Part shown: piece after piece, positions 44,280 through 56,900 of the stretch
Position numbering within the stretch: position 1 is the first letter of the stretch
Layout of the letters: every line of letters starts with the position of its first letter
NCBI GenBank assembly: GCA_000469685.2
Contig: LS997565.1
Location: 27,945,645 to 28,009,644 of the forward strand
Origin: Haemonchus contortus
Lineage: Eukaryota; Nematoda; Chromadorea; Rhabditida; Trichostrongylidae
Reading direction: 5' to 3'
DNA: 64,000 bases
Made by a program: the position numbers and the translations under genes
Notes under the pieces: generated by a model
The model's input: the letters and a program-made list of their open reading frames with translations, nothing else
What the model was told of the DNA's origin: nothing
Database searches by the model: none

Positions 44280-46660
44280 AATGAAGGAACCAACGAAGGG
44301 TGAAGTGGTTAAGACCAAAATGGAGAATCACGTTCGGATGACACTAAGGGATGGAGATAACCACAACGAAACTTGACGGTAAGATCGACGTGTATTGAAA
44401 AAAAAAAACCTGAGGGGTTAATGAAATCTTAATAAGAAGTAAAGCAAATGAAGGCAATGAGATAGCGTTCAACAAGAGAAAGATCGACAATGGAGAATGG
44501 TATAATTCATGAAAAAAGAGGAGGTAAAAAAGAAAAGTGATAGACTACAGGGAATAAACTGATGCGAGGTAGCAGAAATGATTTGTCTGACACGAATAGC
44601 GATGGTTGAAGCAAGAGCAATGCATGTGTTGGAAAGAACAAGAGATAGGGAAATACGGTGAACAAATGGAATGAAGCTGAAAAAGCAAAACAGGTACACA
44701 CAGTTCAAGTTGCCGAATCGCGGTATTATGAGAGCAGCCAATATGAAAGAAAAAGCTCGATAACACGCCAACTTTTTGGGCCTAGTGACAGAGCAGATTT
44801 TTTCCTACAAAAATCTCGGCTTACCCCAACATTCGTAAGAGATGCTGCAAAAAGTGCTCGGAAATGATCAAACTGTAGAATGATGAGAACGTGACCGACC
44901 TAGTACAACCTATATTTTTGTTGTTCCACAACCCGAAAAAGTCTATCCAAGTGGGCAATAAGACTAAGTGCACAGTAAATTAAACAACGATATATTTTGG
45001 GGTATTACCGATGATATAATGAAAAAGTAAATCGTTATACGGTAGATGCAAAAAAGGCCAACTCGTAAAAATGTTGATTTTACTCATTTAATTTGCCGAT
45101 CTCAATATATTCAGTCTTTCTGTTGTCTGATCTGATCCAAAGGCTGTTAGGACGTTCGAGAAGAATGAGTATAAAGTACGTTTGGCTCCTAGAGCAATTT
45201 ACCATAGTGTTAGCATGGCTGCTCTTGAAGACATTTTCACGTTAAGACCTACATTGAACAGAAGAGTTGGGTAAAGTTCAAGAGAACCGGTCTGTCCAGA
45301 GAGAGTTCTTATACAAACGGAGAGCTATGAAGATGTTGGAGGTGGTGCCTACCAGTCTCACGAAGGTTTCTCAAATCATTTAGACCTTCCCATCTATGAG
45401 GTGGGGTGCTCCACCCGAAATTTGTGAAGAAAATCGAATCTTACTTCCAGCTCAGTAAGATGCTAGTTGACACATTCTTGCCCTCCAGCAACTGAAAAGG
45501 AATCCAAGCGCGTAGAGCATACTAAAGAGAGTTCCTAAACCAGTTGATATTCCAGTAGACACTTCTGGAACGCTCTCTCCTACTTAGACTGCATCAAAAA
45601 TGCTCTCAACCTCCCGTATTGCAAAATTCTGGTCATACATGAGCACAACTCTGAAGTTGATGGGATACTACATAAAACAATGTACAGTTGAAAATGGGAA
45701 ATTACATTTGAGCTTCTGGATCGAAAATACCCTGCGTGAGAATTGTTGGACCTTATGCCCACAAAAAACGTTTGAGGCACACAATTTCTTCATTACGGTT
45801 GAGACGTTCAGGGCTTGTGGAAAGAAGTTCCTAGATACATGTGGCTCATGTACATATATCGAGCTGACGGCTCAAATGAGCTTTTATAACAAAGTTTCAT
45901 TAAATTATGCATACATTCGTTTTTACTCAGAACTGAAAACTCGAGAAATACGCCGAATACACACGGAACGCATTGCAGTCCAATTTCCAATCCTATTAAG
46001 CCCACACTGTATCATGATCTGTGTTTTAATGCCTTCACCGAACTCCTATCTTCACCGAAGACTGCTCTATATCTGATGGTCATGACAACATCAACGAAAG
46101 ATCAACTATTTCATCTTCGGGTTCACGCGTCAACTTTCTGCACTCCTCAGTTCATCAACCACCTGACAAACGAAAGAAGAGACGTTCCGCTTCTCAACCT
46201 TGCCTATATTTCAGCATCTCAGACGAGCGATTGACTGATAGAAAAATAGTTGGCATACTGAACAGATGAATGAGTCCTTGACTGTTGGTCAAATCCGCTA
46301 CTCAAAAAGGGACTCATATAACAAAGATGAGAAAATAAAAGAATTGTTGTTGAGAAAAGAATAAAGTGAATAAAATACGGGTTATACTCTCATTCTCACC
46401 ATAATTATTGTGGATACTTGTCAGAATACACTACATTAAAATATGTCGAAAAAAGGCTCATACTGATGCAAGATGTCACACAATTTACTCGCAACTAGCG
46501 CACCACTATACCTTGTAGAGATGGGTGACAAGTCAGAGGCAGGAGATGCATTGGTGCATAAAACATCGACTGGCATCCTTACACCATTGCAAAGGAGTTC
46601 ACTCACCAATTTTGAACTAGCTAATTGTGATAGTTTGGAATGATTGCTTCCTCTCTTTCG
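44280..46660. other. No firm feature
   Basis: A purine-rich stretch (44280-44760) produces Phe/Ser-rich frames on the minus strand. A 158-codon plus-strand frame at 45600-46076 has no motif or splice signals. Near 46077-46260 a hydrophilic frame (PPDKRKKRRSASQPCLYFSI) might be an upstream exon of the gene below, but no donor fits. Confidence 0.3.
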
Positions 46661-46662
46661 AG

Positions 46663-46802
46663 AAGATCTAACGCGGTTTGATGACATGCACGCAACAAAT
46701 AACGTGCATGCCAATCCGAAAGAAAAACTGCTTTCGAACAATCGGGAATCACATAATATGCGATCTGCAACCCACATGAATAAATATGGAAGTTCCCAAG
46801 AA
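46663..46802 (+). CDS. Penultimate coding exon of a plus-strand gene
   Basis: A pyrimidine-rich TCTCTTTCGAG precedes the exon (acceptor with GAG rather than CAG). The donor at 46803 is GTAAGTGAG, an excellent match. The exon codes 46 residues including DLTRFDDMHATNNVHANPKE and ends KYGSSQE in phase 0. Hydrophilic, with no family recognised. It joins in frame to the final exon over a 61-nt intron. Confidence 0.55.
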
Positions 46803-46863
46803 GTAAGTGAGCTTACGTGGCCACGAGCTTCACATAGACTCACTTGCTAAACGTTTACCCAAG

Positions 46864-46962
46864 CCGGACATCCCATTGTATGACATGAAACGCGAACTCG
46901 AATTCGGACTGTTGGACAGAAGTGAAAACTCATTGAGTTCGAATAGCTCGGAGGAAGAATAA
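46864..46962 (+). CDS. Terminal coding exon of the same gene
   Basis: Follows acceptor TTTACCCAAG. Phase 0 coding of PDIPLYDMKRELEFGLLDRS ENSLSSNSSEEE then TAA. The acidic Ser/Glu tail is typical of cytoplasmic C-termini. The frame agrees with the upstream exon, which supports the splice. Function unknown; upstream exons not found. Confidence 0.55.
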   Translation, partial: PDIPLYDMKRELEFGLLDRSENSLSSNSSEEE

Positions 46963-47387
46963 GGAACTGTCGGACCACATTTCGATAAAAAACATCTAAG
47001 AGCGATTATAGCTGGTGATCCACCAGGTTTGCCTTTATATAGGTCTGCATCTAGTCAGTGCGGTGGAGCTAACCTAAACCTTAGCGTGGTTGACACCCAC
47101 TTCTCATACGGACAATGTCTCAGGATTGCCCTCCTCAGAGTCGTAATGACTAAAACCAAATTAAGGGTATTCGATCGGAAGTTTCTGAGGGAATCAAATG
47201 AAGTTCATATACCGACCTCATAAAAATACAAGTTAGTCTCAGCATGCTCACAATACTATTCGAATGAAGGTGATCAGGTGGACATGCTTCAGCGAAGGTC
47301 CGAAGCCCTTGGGAGAAGAAACACGAATGCACTAACCGACGGTATTATCAGCATTCTATAAATACCTACCGCTACTCTATAACGTCG

Positions 47388-47656
47388 TGGTGGTGTAGTG
47401 GCAAGTGGCGCACTGCAACACACGCATGATCACGGGTTCAAATCCCTGCTTGATATCCGCCTAGGTCAGCCAAGTGTTTCATCCCTCCAAGGACGATGTT
47501 TCAGGCTCGTCTGGAAGGATAAAAATACTGACTTGCACATCGGCTGACCAAGGTAGTTCATTGTATGGGGCATAGATGATTTTGAATGAAAGTCATTTAC
47601 GGGCGCATCCTTCAGACGGGGTTGGTCAACGCCTGAATACTTGATCCTTTTCAATG
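47388..47656 (+). mobile_element. tRNA-derived SINE, copy 5, best promoter boxes
   Basis: TGGTGTAGTGGCAAGTGGCG (A box) and GGGTTCAAATCCCTG (B box) are about 35 nt apart and intact; body and TTGATCCTTTTCAATG tail follow. This copy shows the tRNA origin most clearly. Confidence 0.8.
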
Positions 47657-47856
47657 AGGTTGCCAGCTTCCTGATTAAAAAGTTTCTTATCAGGCGCATT
47701 ACCTCTCTCTACGGTAAACTCTCTGTATCGAACCCGAAACTGCTGCCTTAGCGCCTATTCAAAATGAATGATTTCAGATGCAGCTCGCTCATAGATAAAT
47801 GCAAACCAATCTACGCCAATAATCGGAATAAGAAAGAATGAAAAGGAGAAGAAAAT

Positions 47857-48144
47857 TTATAACGGAATCGGTATAGATTTCAATTGGAACAAACGATTAT
47901 TCGCTGCAATCTTTTCTGAGGCAACAGATCGCTGACAGCTGGAGAGAGAGAACTTGCCGGATGAGGAGTCGCTGAAAATCTTTCCGCTAACATTTGCAAG
48001 CTTCTTTTGTTCATTTTTAAGACGCAACATTCGGCCGTCCGTTTTTATTCTTTTTCGAAACTGTGAATCATTCCCACTTCGAACACCTGTTGGTGACGTA
48101 GTTGACGGCTGATATTGTGCGGTTCCGATTGACCTGTCCACCAT
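47857..48144 (-). CDS. 95-codon open frame, possible small gene or terminal exon
   Basis: ATG at 48144 to TAA at 47857. The product is basic and Ser-rich (MVDRSIGTAQYQPSTTSPTG, QFRKRIKTDGRMLRLKNEQK, FSDSSSGKFSLSSCQRSVAS) with no membrane segment or signal peptide. Codon use looks natural. A candidate acceptor-like ATTTTCAG lies within it at about 47970, so part may be intronic. No family recognised. Confidence 0.45.
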   Translation of the reverse strand: MVDRSIGTAQYQPSTTSPTGVRSGNDSQFRKRIKTDGRMLRLKNEQKKLANVSGKIFSDSSSGKFSLSSCQRSVASEKIAANNRLFQLKSIPIPL

Positions 48145-49099
48145 TCATCGAATAATACTTAAGTTCATGAGTCAATGTCAACGAAACTTATACCCTCTAA
48201 CAAATGTTAATTTATTCTTGCACTAATTGTAAGTGAACGGGAATGAATGGTGCTCATAAGGGGAGCACCAGGGCACGACTGTTTAGGACTCGGTACGAGG
48301 AGTGCAATATTCACAACTGGGCTGGACATGCGAAGATTCAAGTATTTTTTAATCCAAACACAATTTCGATTCACTATTCAGCACTCAAAAACTGGCAACA
48401 CGGGAGCACAAAAAAGGGGATGCTTTACAACACTGAATGGTCTGAAAAAAAAGTCAAATAAAAAGATGACAATGATTGCCGTAGTATGCTCTCGGTCAAT
48501 GGCAAAAAATGCCAAAAAAAAAGATGATCCCTTCCTCTGCCTTCGAAATACTGTTCTCCGATGATATCATGTAACGATAGAAAACTCTAAATTTTTTTCT
48601 CATTGTTTCGCGACAGCACAACTTTGCTTATCATCCATTATGATGGGAAAATTACCTGAATTTCCTTCTTTCAGTGAAAGAAAGGAAGTTTCATCAGCGG
48701 TTGTGATTGAACAAAAATCCGTTCTATCTACTATATCAGGCATTAAACTATAGATTCACCCAAGAAAAGGAATGCCTCAAAGTTCGGAGGCGTATATCGG
48801 AGAATGATGATGCAAAGTACGAAGATCAAGTACCACGTCAGAGACGAGAAGGCATCACCCGTTCCACGGTTTGCCGTTTTCGAGACTGCAGAAGAACTGT
48901 TTCTCGGAACATGCGACAGCAGAATTTCGACATAAAGACTGGCTCCAGATGAAAGGCTAAAAGGCTTCATATCGGGTTCTATAGGCTGGAATGGTATGAG
49001 CAGGGTGGAACATCCTCTGAGTTAATCTTGTCGATCTTAACCATCCACGGCAACTTGCAGTTCCAGAAGTTCTCTTGTGCAGACAGTTCATAATGGAAT
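48145..49099. other. No firm feature
   Basis: Frames near 48243-48564 and 48707-48952 have no identifiable motifs. The latter could be an eroded 5' part of the RTE that follows, but I cannot show it. Confidence 0.3.
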
Positions 49100-50700
49100 G
49101 AATCACATTACCTTCTATCGAAAGTTTTGCCTGACCAACGTCGCCGCTATTCCGAACTTCTACGCGGAATCGGGGGATCCTCTCTTCGACGCAAGAATCA
49201 ATGCGTAGAGAGAGAACTGCAAAGTTCAGAAAATGAAGCCCTCGGATTGTCGTCTATTGAGTCACTTCACTTCTTTTGCGAGGTATGGGAAGATCCCATT
49301 ATCGACAACATCGATGAGGAACATAGCCGTCTCGTCGAACATCCACACGATCGGGCTAGGAAAACAGAGTGTACAAGTAGTTAAGAGAGCTTTCTCTTTG
49401 GAGACTCTCGGCTGCTACTTCAGCCCCTAATCGCGCAAGCTACCGCCAACCAACGCCTGAATATGGAGAACCAGGCAGAATAGGAAGACCTGAAAGAAAG
49501 AAGACCAGTAGTGAAAGCCATAGCCGTCGAGACCGGGAGTAGCATTGGCTAAAACCGCCGGAGCTTCGCTATGTTGCGAGACCAAAAAGGCTCCCCTTCC
49601 TCCTACGGACTAAACAGTTACATCTCGAAGAATAATAAAAAAAGCTCTTTTCCACAGCTTCTTTCCGTACCTCTTTGACCGTTACGTCTTTCTGCTTACC
49701 TACCATCTTATGAGAGAAGGATATGTCATTTCATTAGTTCTCTATCCAAATTTCGTCGATGGACAATTGTGCGGTGCTCAGGCACGGTAGGGTCAAACTG
49801 CAACATCTAAAGAGCCTTCCATCAGTTATCGTCAGAACTCTGGCAGAGCTCTTCACGCGGTGCCTGTCGGAATGCAAATGCCCACGTCGTAGAAAACTGA
49901 GTTGCTGTATAGGAAACGAGACTATAACGATTTTGGCAACTATTGCCAATCTACCTGCTGTCTGTAACCTACAATTTTTCAAACGCAAAAACCTTCACGA
50001 AGTTGGCCGAGTATTAGATAAAGGACGTCCATACGAGCAAGCAGGGTTTCGGGGAGGGTTCAGTGCAATTGATCACATCCACATTATCATAAGACTCATT
50101 GATTCATCATGTGAATACAGGACACCGTCATGTCTGACGTTCACCGATTCAATGAAGGCCTTCGATGTCGTCGTGAAAGAAGCAGCAGCTGATGCCTTGG
50201 GCAACCGTGATCTTTCTACTCAATATGCACGGATGCCCCGCGAGTTCTACACACTTCAAGACCAGGATTTCGCCATCCTACAAGGATAAAACTTCAACGT
50301 GAAGGAAGGGTTCGGCATGGCGATGCCTTTCACGCTCAAACTTTTCGGCACCGCTCACGAGACTTACGCCTCACTTGGAAGGAGAAGGTTGATAATGAAA
50401 TCGACGGCCTACTTACATCATCTCCGCTGTGCAAGAGGCATCGGGCTTACGAAACCGAACACCGAACAGGCGAAAGAATGCTGGCCCAGTTCGACAGCGC
50501 TCGTGTAATATCGGCTTGAGACTGAACTGATCGAAGACGATGTTTATGATGAAAGGATTGATACCTGCTGCTCTCTTAACGAGGAACGAATATTTCTAGA
50601 TACTCCAGCTATGTGTATCTAGGTGGAGATGTCAACATGATTAACGACATATGTAGCTCTAGAGCTAAGTGAGATTCCCGTTAACTTGAGCAATATTTTG
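49100..50700 (+). mobile_element. RTE retrotransposon remnant, third RTE
   Basis: Plus-strand blocks in order: DNIDEEHSRLVEHPHDRARK (49305), SFLFGDSRLLLQPLIAQATA (49400), EDLKERRPVVKAIAVETGSS then SFAMLRDQKGS (49480-49600), the PYEQAGFRGGFSAIDHIHII RT block (50030), LTFTDSMKAFDVV (motif A region, 50140), NTEQAKECWPSSTA (50460) and ERIFLDTPAMCI then VEMST-NDI (50590-50650). This is the same lineage as 26975-29480. The YADD block is lost or mutated, and the element is full of frame breaks. Confidence 0.75.
49759..50289 (+). pseudogene. RTE reverse transcriptase pseudogene, longest open part
   Basis: A 176-codon open stretch. The last 90 residues (GRPYEQAGFRGGFSAIDHIH, then SSCEYRTPSCLTFTDSMKAF) are in the RT frame, while the first 85 read out of frame relative to the RT. 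The motif-A Asp is kept (FTD). Without the downstream catalytic block the enzyme cannot work. Confidence 0.7.
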
Positions 50701-51283
50701 AATCGTCTGCTGTCAGGGGAGAGATAAACCGGAGAAGCATTTCAGTGTGCATCGAGGTCAAGTTGCTGAGTGACAAGGAATGAAAAGTTGCTGACGCGCC
50801 AACTGCTTTGTATAAGCTAATGACAAACAAGAACAAAAATGATTATCAAGGTAGATAGATGAGATACCACAAAGATAAAGATAAAAATAAGAAAATAAAA
50901 AAAAGATATCACAAGAGAGTATAAAACGGGTGGAAAGTTGGTAAAAGTAATGCTTAGGGTGCTCCCAATCGCAGGAATCCACGAAATTCGACAAACGACA
51001 TTACAAAATAAATTAACCAATGTGGTAATTGTGAGATCCCTCCAGGCAGCAGTGCAAAATACGACACTCACATTACGAAGTTTCTTACGGACATGAGCTA
51101 AATTAATTTACACCGTCAATTGCAGAAGAGAAAGGTGGAAGACTTGATATAGCAGAAATGAAAAAAAAACGATTTTTTAAAAAATAAAGAAAACGCTTTC
51201 TGCTTTTAACTTCTGCTATACATGCATTTACAAAAAATGATAGTGCACGGTACCAGACAGGTTGCGAACACGATTTCATACCT
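50701..51283. other. No recognisable feature
   Basis: AT-rich; the Phe/Ile-rich minus-strand frame at 50758-51071 comes from an A-rich run (50820-50920). Confidence 0.4.
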
Positions 51284-51382
51284 GAGAATTTCCACTGCCA
51301 AGATTACTGAAAACATGATGAGCGCAAAGCTTGTGGTGCTCGCGCTCATCATTTTTCAGTAATCTTTACAATGGGAATGCTC
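51284..51382. repeat. Imperfect 41-bp hairpin
   Basis: 51284-51325 pairs with 51342-51382: AAGATTACTGAAAACATGAT then GAGCGC against GCGCTCATCATTTTTCAGTA then ATCTTT, with a few mismatches and a 16-nt loop. Pre-miRNA-sized. Confidence 0.7.
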
Positions 51383-52499
51383 AGCAGATGATATGCACTC
51401 GTACGGCTGGATACATTCCCATGTTAGTATTCTTATAATGCACTAGCCAATTCTTATAAGTGTCACACACAAGAATATGGATGAAGGGAGTGTATCGTAA
51501 GTGCAACGCTTGCGTGAATTGCTTGAACGCTGCTACTGTGCTGGTATAGAATCGCATAAGGAGCTTTGTTTCGGAATTTCCAGACCGCTTTGTAGTTAAA
51601 ACGTTCATACCATCCAACAGCTGAGCAAAAGCATTTAGTGAGTAGTATAGCGTTTATAATCCGTTCTAATATCTTGCTGATTACCTGTGTAAGTTGTGGC
51701 GCACCTCTCAACTCCCGGTTTCTTGAGAGCGTGTATGCGCATAATCCTCTACCTTGCACTCCCATGCTGACATTTAGAATTGAGAAATTAGCCGAAAAGA
51801 AGATTCATGAAAAGGCGAATTTTATAAAAGCTGTACCTTCCTCTGTGCACACCCCGCCTACCATGTATATCCGACATTTTCTACATTGCTAACACGTTTC
51901 CTTTTCACAAGCTTCAAAACGTCTCCCAACAAAGTAAAGGGTTCTTAGCCTTAGTAACGTCCCCAACATTGCACACGCTGATCACCATAAACATTTCACC
52001 TCAGTTCCCTGATCATCTGCCCATTTTTAGCAGCCGAAGCGTTTCTGAACGGATATGAATCTACTTAGTAGGCATCTTTCAGCTTAGAACGCTTCAGTAT
52101 TGCAAATTGTGCGGCGTTCAATTCAGGCATGGTTAGCACATATCACACTTGACCAATTTTAATTTTTTTTCTGGTCAACAGGCCTTTTTGGCTGATTTTT
52201 TCACTGAGTTTTGAGTTTACGGGAAATATCGCAGGTCTAGAGAACGCCCTACTCACTGAGAGTGAGCCAAGCCAATTTTTCCCAATCGTTAGTTCACTGC
52301 TCACCTTTGCCCATTTTTCCTTTCCCGGTATACGAGCCGCCTAATTCAAAGAGTTTTTATGTCCGCCCGTAGCATGTCCAGAAACACACAGACGTCCCCT
52401 CCCCCCCCCCCCCTTCTTTACCTTATATTCCCAATTCTTCGCAGGCGAGTTGAACATGGATCTTGTGTAATCATCATGTTCATATTGGCTTTTGGCCCA
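51383..52499. other. No firm feature; C-run at 52401-52413
   Basis: Short frames only, plus a 13-C homopolymer. Confidence 0.35.
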
Positions 52500-52670
52500 C
52501 TCATTCCAAATTTCTCTCTGCGGTCAGAAGTGCATCGGTTGTACATCGGCTGGCCTCCACAAGTCATGCATAGGTCAAGTACACAATCAGACACCACTAC
52601 GATTCTGATCAAAGTTAAAATGAGAAGGAGGCGTGCAGCCTGAAAACCGGACTGATCAACTCCAAAGAGC
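52500..52670 (+). mobile_element. tRNA-derived SINE, 3' part only (copy 6)
   Basis: ACATCGGCTGGCCTCCACAAG, ACTACGATTCTGATC and ACCGGACTGATCAACTCCAA correspond to the body and tail of the family without the tRNA head. Confidence 0.6.
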
Positions 52671-52672
52671 CA

Positions 52673-52960
52673 GTCATATATCTCACACGCACGGTCGGGG
52701 TTTCGAATCACGGATATCGATATCCGACTAGGCTAACCAAGCTTTCCAACCCTCGGTCAATTGGCACCAGACTCGTTTGGGAGGCCAGAAGCTCTGACTT
52801 GTTCATCGGTGGCCACCGCAAGTCATTTTATAGGCCACATACGCACTCACCCACTACGATTGGGAATGGAAGTCGAGTGCGGGGCGCATCCCTCAGACGG
52901 GATTGATCAACGCCAAGAACTTTATCCTTATGAACTTTTAACACCTCAAGATGATCCGCT
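52673..52960 (+). mobile_element. tRNA-derived SINE, copy 7, directly after copy 6
   Basis: Starts within the head (TATCTCACACGCACGGTCGG, then B-box-like GGGTTTCGAATCACG), followed by the full body GGTGGCCACCGCAAGTCATT, ACTACGATTGGGAATGG, CAGACGGGATTGATCAACGC and an AACTTTATCCTTATG tail. The two partial copies in tandem suggest one inserted at the tail of the other. Confidence 0.75.
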
Positions 52961-53093
52961 CTCCCGATCTTTAGACCGTAGGAATTATATCTCTACATAA
53001 GGATTGAGGTGGTTACCTTTTGTACCAATTTATATCACCACCCTTTATGTTGAGAAATTGCAAACTACAGAGGGTGACAGCACAAAACCTTAC

Positions 53094-53137
53094 TTGGATG
53101 ACACCCAACCGAATTGTGAGCAAAAGAATCTCAATGC
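53094..53137 (-). CDS. Candidate small coding exon (minus), joins to 53646-53748
   Basis: Acceptor TCTACTTTCAG ends at 53138 and donor GTAAGG starts at 53093. 44 nt: GC then fourteen codons (IEILLLTIRLGVIQ). It combines with the single G left by the upstream exon (G + GC = Gly) and stays in frame. The hydrophobic product fits a transmembrane or signal region. I found no good next exon. Confidence 0.35.
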
Positions 53138-53645
53138 CTGAAAGTAGACAGAAATGTCTACGCAGGAACGTGCTTTCAGGGTTAGTACAATTGTGAAAAA
53201 GGTTAAAGCAGAGGTGTTCTTGTCGATCCAAAAGCATCAACCATATGTATTCCTAGCCTGCATGCTATGGCAGGAAGAAAGGTCTCCATCATACATTCCT
53301 CCTTCCACCCCAAGTCGATGCTTCAATCGATAAGGGAACTTCCTTTGCAGCGCTATGAAAAACTTGAGTTCTCTTCCAAATACTTATTTGATTTGTAAAA
53401 CCAGAGATCCACAAAGGTTTGATGTGTCCATATCAGCTGGTGCAAGCAGTTACCCATAGTTTTCACTCGATTAAATTACAGAGTTTTTTTCATAATAGAA
53501 GCTCTCCTATTCAGTCAGCTCAAATTCAATGAAAAAAGATGGATTAACAATAGTGATACAGATCGAACGACAAGAAAGTGAAAAACGCACGGATATTGGA
53601 CAATAAATAGTAAGGGGGTCAATTCGTGCACAGCAGTTTACATAC

Positions 53646-53748
53646 CTTTGCAGAGTTTCATGAGTAGTTCAAGGATGTCGAGATTCCGCAGAAAAGCTAT
53701 GCGGACGGCTATGAAAAGGATGGCGAGAACTGTAAGACGGTTAGACAT
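53646..53748 (-). CDS. Candidate coding exon with hydrophobic N-terminus (minus)
   Basis: ATG at 53748 gives MSNRLTVLAILFIAVRIAFL then RNLDILELLMKLCK, a strong signal-peptide or membrane-anchor profile, ending at donor GTATGTAAAC (53645). The frame is open upstream too (to about 53830), with a possible acceptor there, so this may be an internal exon instead of a start. The plus strand is also open here, which lowers confidence. No family recognised. Confidence 0.35.
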
Positions 53749-53949
53749 TCTAGCCACAGATACGTTGTGGGAAATTTTCCCCAGTTGGCCCCCACTCCCA
53801 CGACCACCCTTGCGGCGTCGGCTGCCGACGTCTAAAGCGCTTCATGGCAGTACGTTCTTCTATCGATTCGATATGCGGTGTGAATCATCGCCAACTCATA
53901 AGAAAACAAAGATGGATCCTGCATTCCATAGCTAGTGTACTCAACGCCC

Positions 53950-56900
53950 GATTAACGGAAGCTGTTCAAGGAAGTATGAATAATCGACACGGCGAAACAG
54001 ATTGAGATGGGAGGATCCTTCCATTCGCGCCCCTCAGTTGGTGTCGTTCTCCCTCACCTACTCAATATGACCCCTCCATAAACGATTCGTAGCAAATCTC
54101 CCTCACAAAGCATGAACATTCCGTGTAGTGAAGTGAGACATAGTGGGAGCCCCCTACCTACATATCTAAAAATCTTCCACCAATCGACGAATCACAGGGG
54201 AATGGAACCACCCCACGAATGTCAGGTGAACGCGAACCCAGTGACAAACGATTAAACTCGCTTCCCCCTCGACTCTTTAAAGGCTTTTTGGGCCTGAAAT
54301 AATTGAAGAGCAAAAGATGACCACAGGAAAAGACAAGCCAAGCAAACAGTGAAGTACAATATACAACAGTAGGAGGCAGTTTCAAGACATCATAAGGTAT
54401 ATAATAGAAGATAGATGGAATAACTAGATAAGAAGAAAATAATGAAGACCAAGCAAGCTGGTGTATATTGCGCTAACCGCAAATCGTAAATACTCGATCC
54501 CTTGGCCATACTAGCTAAAAACAGCAGTCAGAGGAAACAAGCGGCATTACTCAACATCATGCGTTGCAAGCGGAAGCGAGAGAAGATGGAATCAAGAAAA
54601 TGGAATAAAGATGAGCCATAGGGTGAGGTGTTGGTGAAAAGACGAGTAGATCATTTATAAAACTAACAATTTGTAAGTGTAGTCTTGACGTGCCTCGGAT
54701 AGGAGCGGGCAATGATAAACAGGGATCGGCAGTCTTGAAAAGTCCAAGAATTGGGAATCCTTCAAAGCGACAGATGTAAAAAGCACAAATTTCAATGTGG
54801 GTGTTTTTCAGTGCTATGCAGAAAAATCCATGATGGTGCTGACCTCGTACAAATTGATTGTATACTGCCCGAACTTCTTCCACTACAAAAGGAATTGTAG
54901 AAAAGAAAATCCCATTCGAATTGACCGTGAATAGCGGTGTTAAGCGCCCATTAGGCGTTTGGCATAGACAATAATTTCTTAGGCGCCTCTTTGCTAGACA
55001 AAAATTTCACGATATGCCAGCTTTTTGAAAACGCATTATAGCAAATGTGGTTTATTTTTAAGCCGCTGACAAGGTGTAGATTAGATATATACTAAATTGG
55101 TGGAGAGTGGGGATATGACCCAAGACGGCTGGCGACAAAGCCTCTCACGAACGCCTTACTTCGAATTTAATCGTAAATATTGAGTTTTTTTTTTTTTGAA
55201 ATCACCGTTTGTCGATTGAAATCTTAGTTGTAGGCCGATAATCTGGTATAATCATGCTCAGATGATGATTAAGAGTATCTTTCACGGCATAATCTGCATA
55301 AATAGGCCTAAAATGAAAACATTTTCAAAAAGGAAATGATTAATGTTAGCAATTTGAATGGTAGAGGACAGAACATAACTTCATCTGACCATCGGCCTCA
55401 GCCTAATTACACTTTTATTTGATCAGTGTTCCCACCGAAAGAGCTATCTGTCTCTCTGTTCGTTTATCTGCCGTGAAAGTTGCATGAAATGTGAAAAAGC
55501 GAAAAGTCAACAAGTGAAAAAGACCCACCCACAGTGGGCGGGGCGCTCTTAAAATGATCGGTATTTACGACCAAGTTCATAAATCGTCTTGAAGAGAGCT
55601 AGAGGTAAAAAAATGATCGGGAATTCAAGCAAGGTTAAGTATGTGCCAAGCTTGCTTGAACAAAGCGGAATTCGCCCGCAGTGGACGGTGCGTGCTCCCA
55701 GCTGGAAGATTATCACTTCGTAAATTTATAACTTAAGACTTCACACATAACTTCAAGAACATTCTAAAGAATCCGGAAGAAGTGGTTGGAGGCTACCAAG
55801 GGAAGGGTCTCAAGTTCATGGTAGGTGGTGTGTACATCGAGGTAGGCGATGCAAAAACCAAAGCTCACAGTTACTTTTAAAGATGCTTTTTAATTGGGAA
55901 AAATTACATAGGAACAGAAGTCAGTTATTAGTTATAGGCGACGTGTGCGTGAAGCGTGCTAAGCTAGGATACTGTTCCCAGCTCTGTCAAGAAGAGTTAG
56001 AGCCCAGGTGAAAAAGGGCGCGCATTCACACTAGGTGAGGTGTGCACTAACGAGCATGGATTTACAGCAGGAAATCCGCAGTATCGTTTCAAGGAACCTC
56101 CAAATGATTGGTGAAAGTTAGGACAAGAAAATAGCTCACTGTAGACGGGTTGTGCACATGTGGACGATGTCAAAAAATCAAAATTACCTTGAAAAAAAAA
56201 AGTACAGGGAATATTGGTGGTGAGACGATGGCAGATCGAGAATAGCTAGTGGATAGAGGTCGAGAACTCACAATAGTTGGACATTGTTAAAGATCACCAG
56301 AAGAACAGGAGTTACAGATTTCCACTGAGCAACAGTTTTTGCGCAAGCCCCGCCCCTAGTGGGCGGAGCTAGATTGAGTCACGTGTACCCAAGGAGTTCG
56401 ACTCATTCCCCACTTGTTCCTCCTACCTGTATGAGCTGTGCTAGTTGATTTCCAAACGGTGCCACACAAGATAGTTACAGAAAAACACAAAACATTACAG
56501 GCAAACAGACAAACAGACAAACATACAGACAAAAGGACATTTGTGGTTTATATATAGTAAGGATAGCAAGGATCCGAAATGAGCCGGTCACTGAGGAAAT
56601 GATGAATAGCAAAAACATTTTGTAGAAGCTAGGACAGAATCCCGAGGTGAGCGAATTTTCTGCCAAGTAGGAGCAGGATTTTAGGAGAAAGAGGAAAATA
56701 AGAGAAACAGGACGTCAACCCCGTGATTGCGACTGTACCGAAAGTAAAACGTCATTAAGTCAGTACTTTGAGCAGCTAGGTGAATTAGATCCTTTATTCG
56801 ATCTCGTGATCATGCATGTGTGAAGTGCACCGCTTGCCACTGCACCACCCCGGCTAAGGGTGGGTATCCGCGTCTGCCAGACAGTTGGAGAGGTAGGAAT

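Noticed and set aside
45600..46076. 158-codon plus-strand ORF as a gene
   Set aside because: No family motif, implausible composition, no splice signals; left as unexplained.
47388..47470. A tRNA gene
   Set aside because: A and B boxes are good, but the same head continues into a shared non-tRNA body in several copies, so it is a SINE head.
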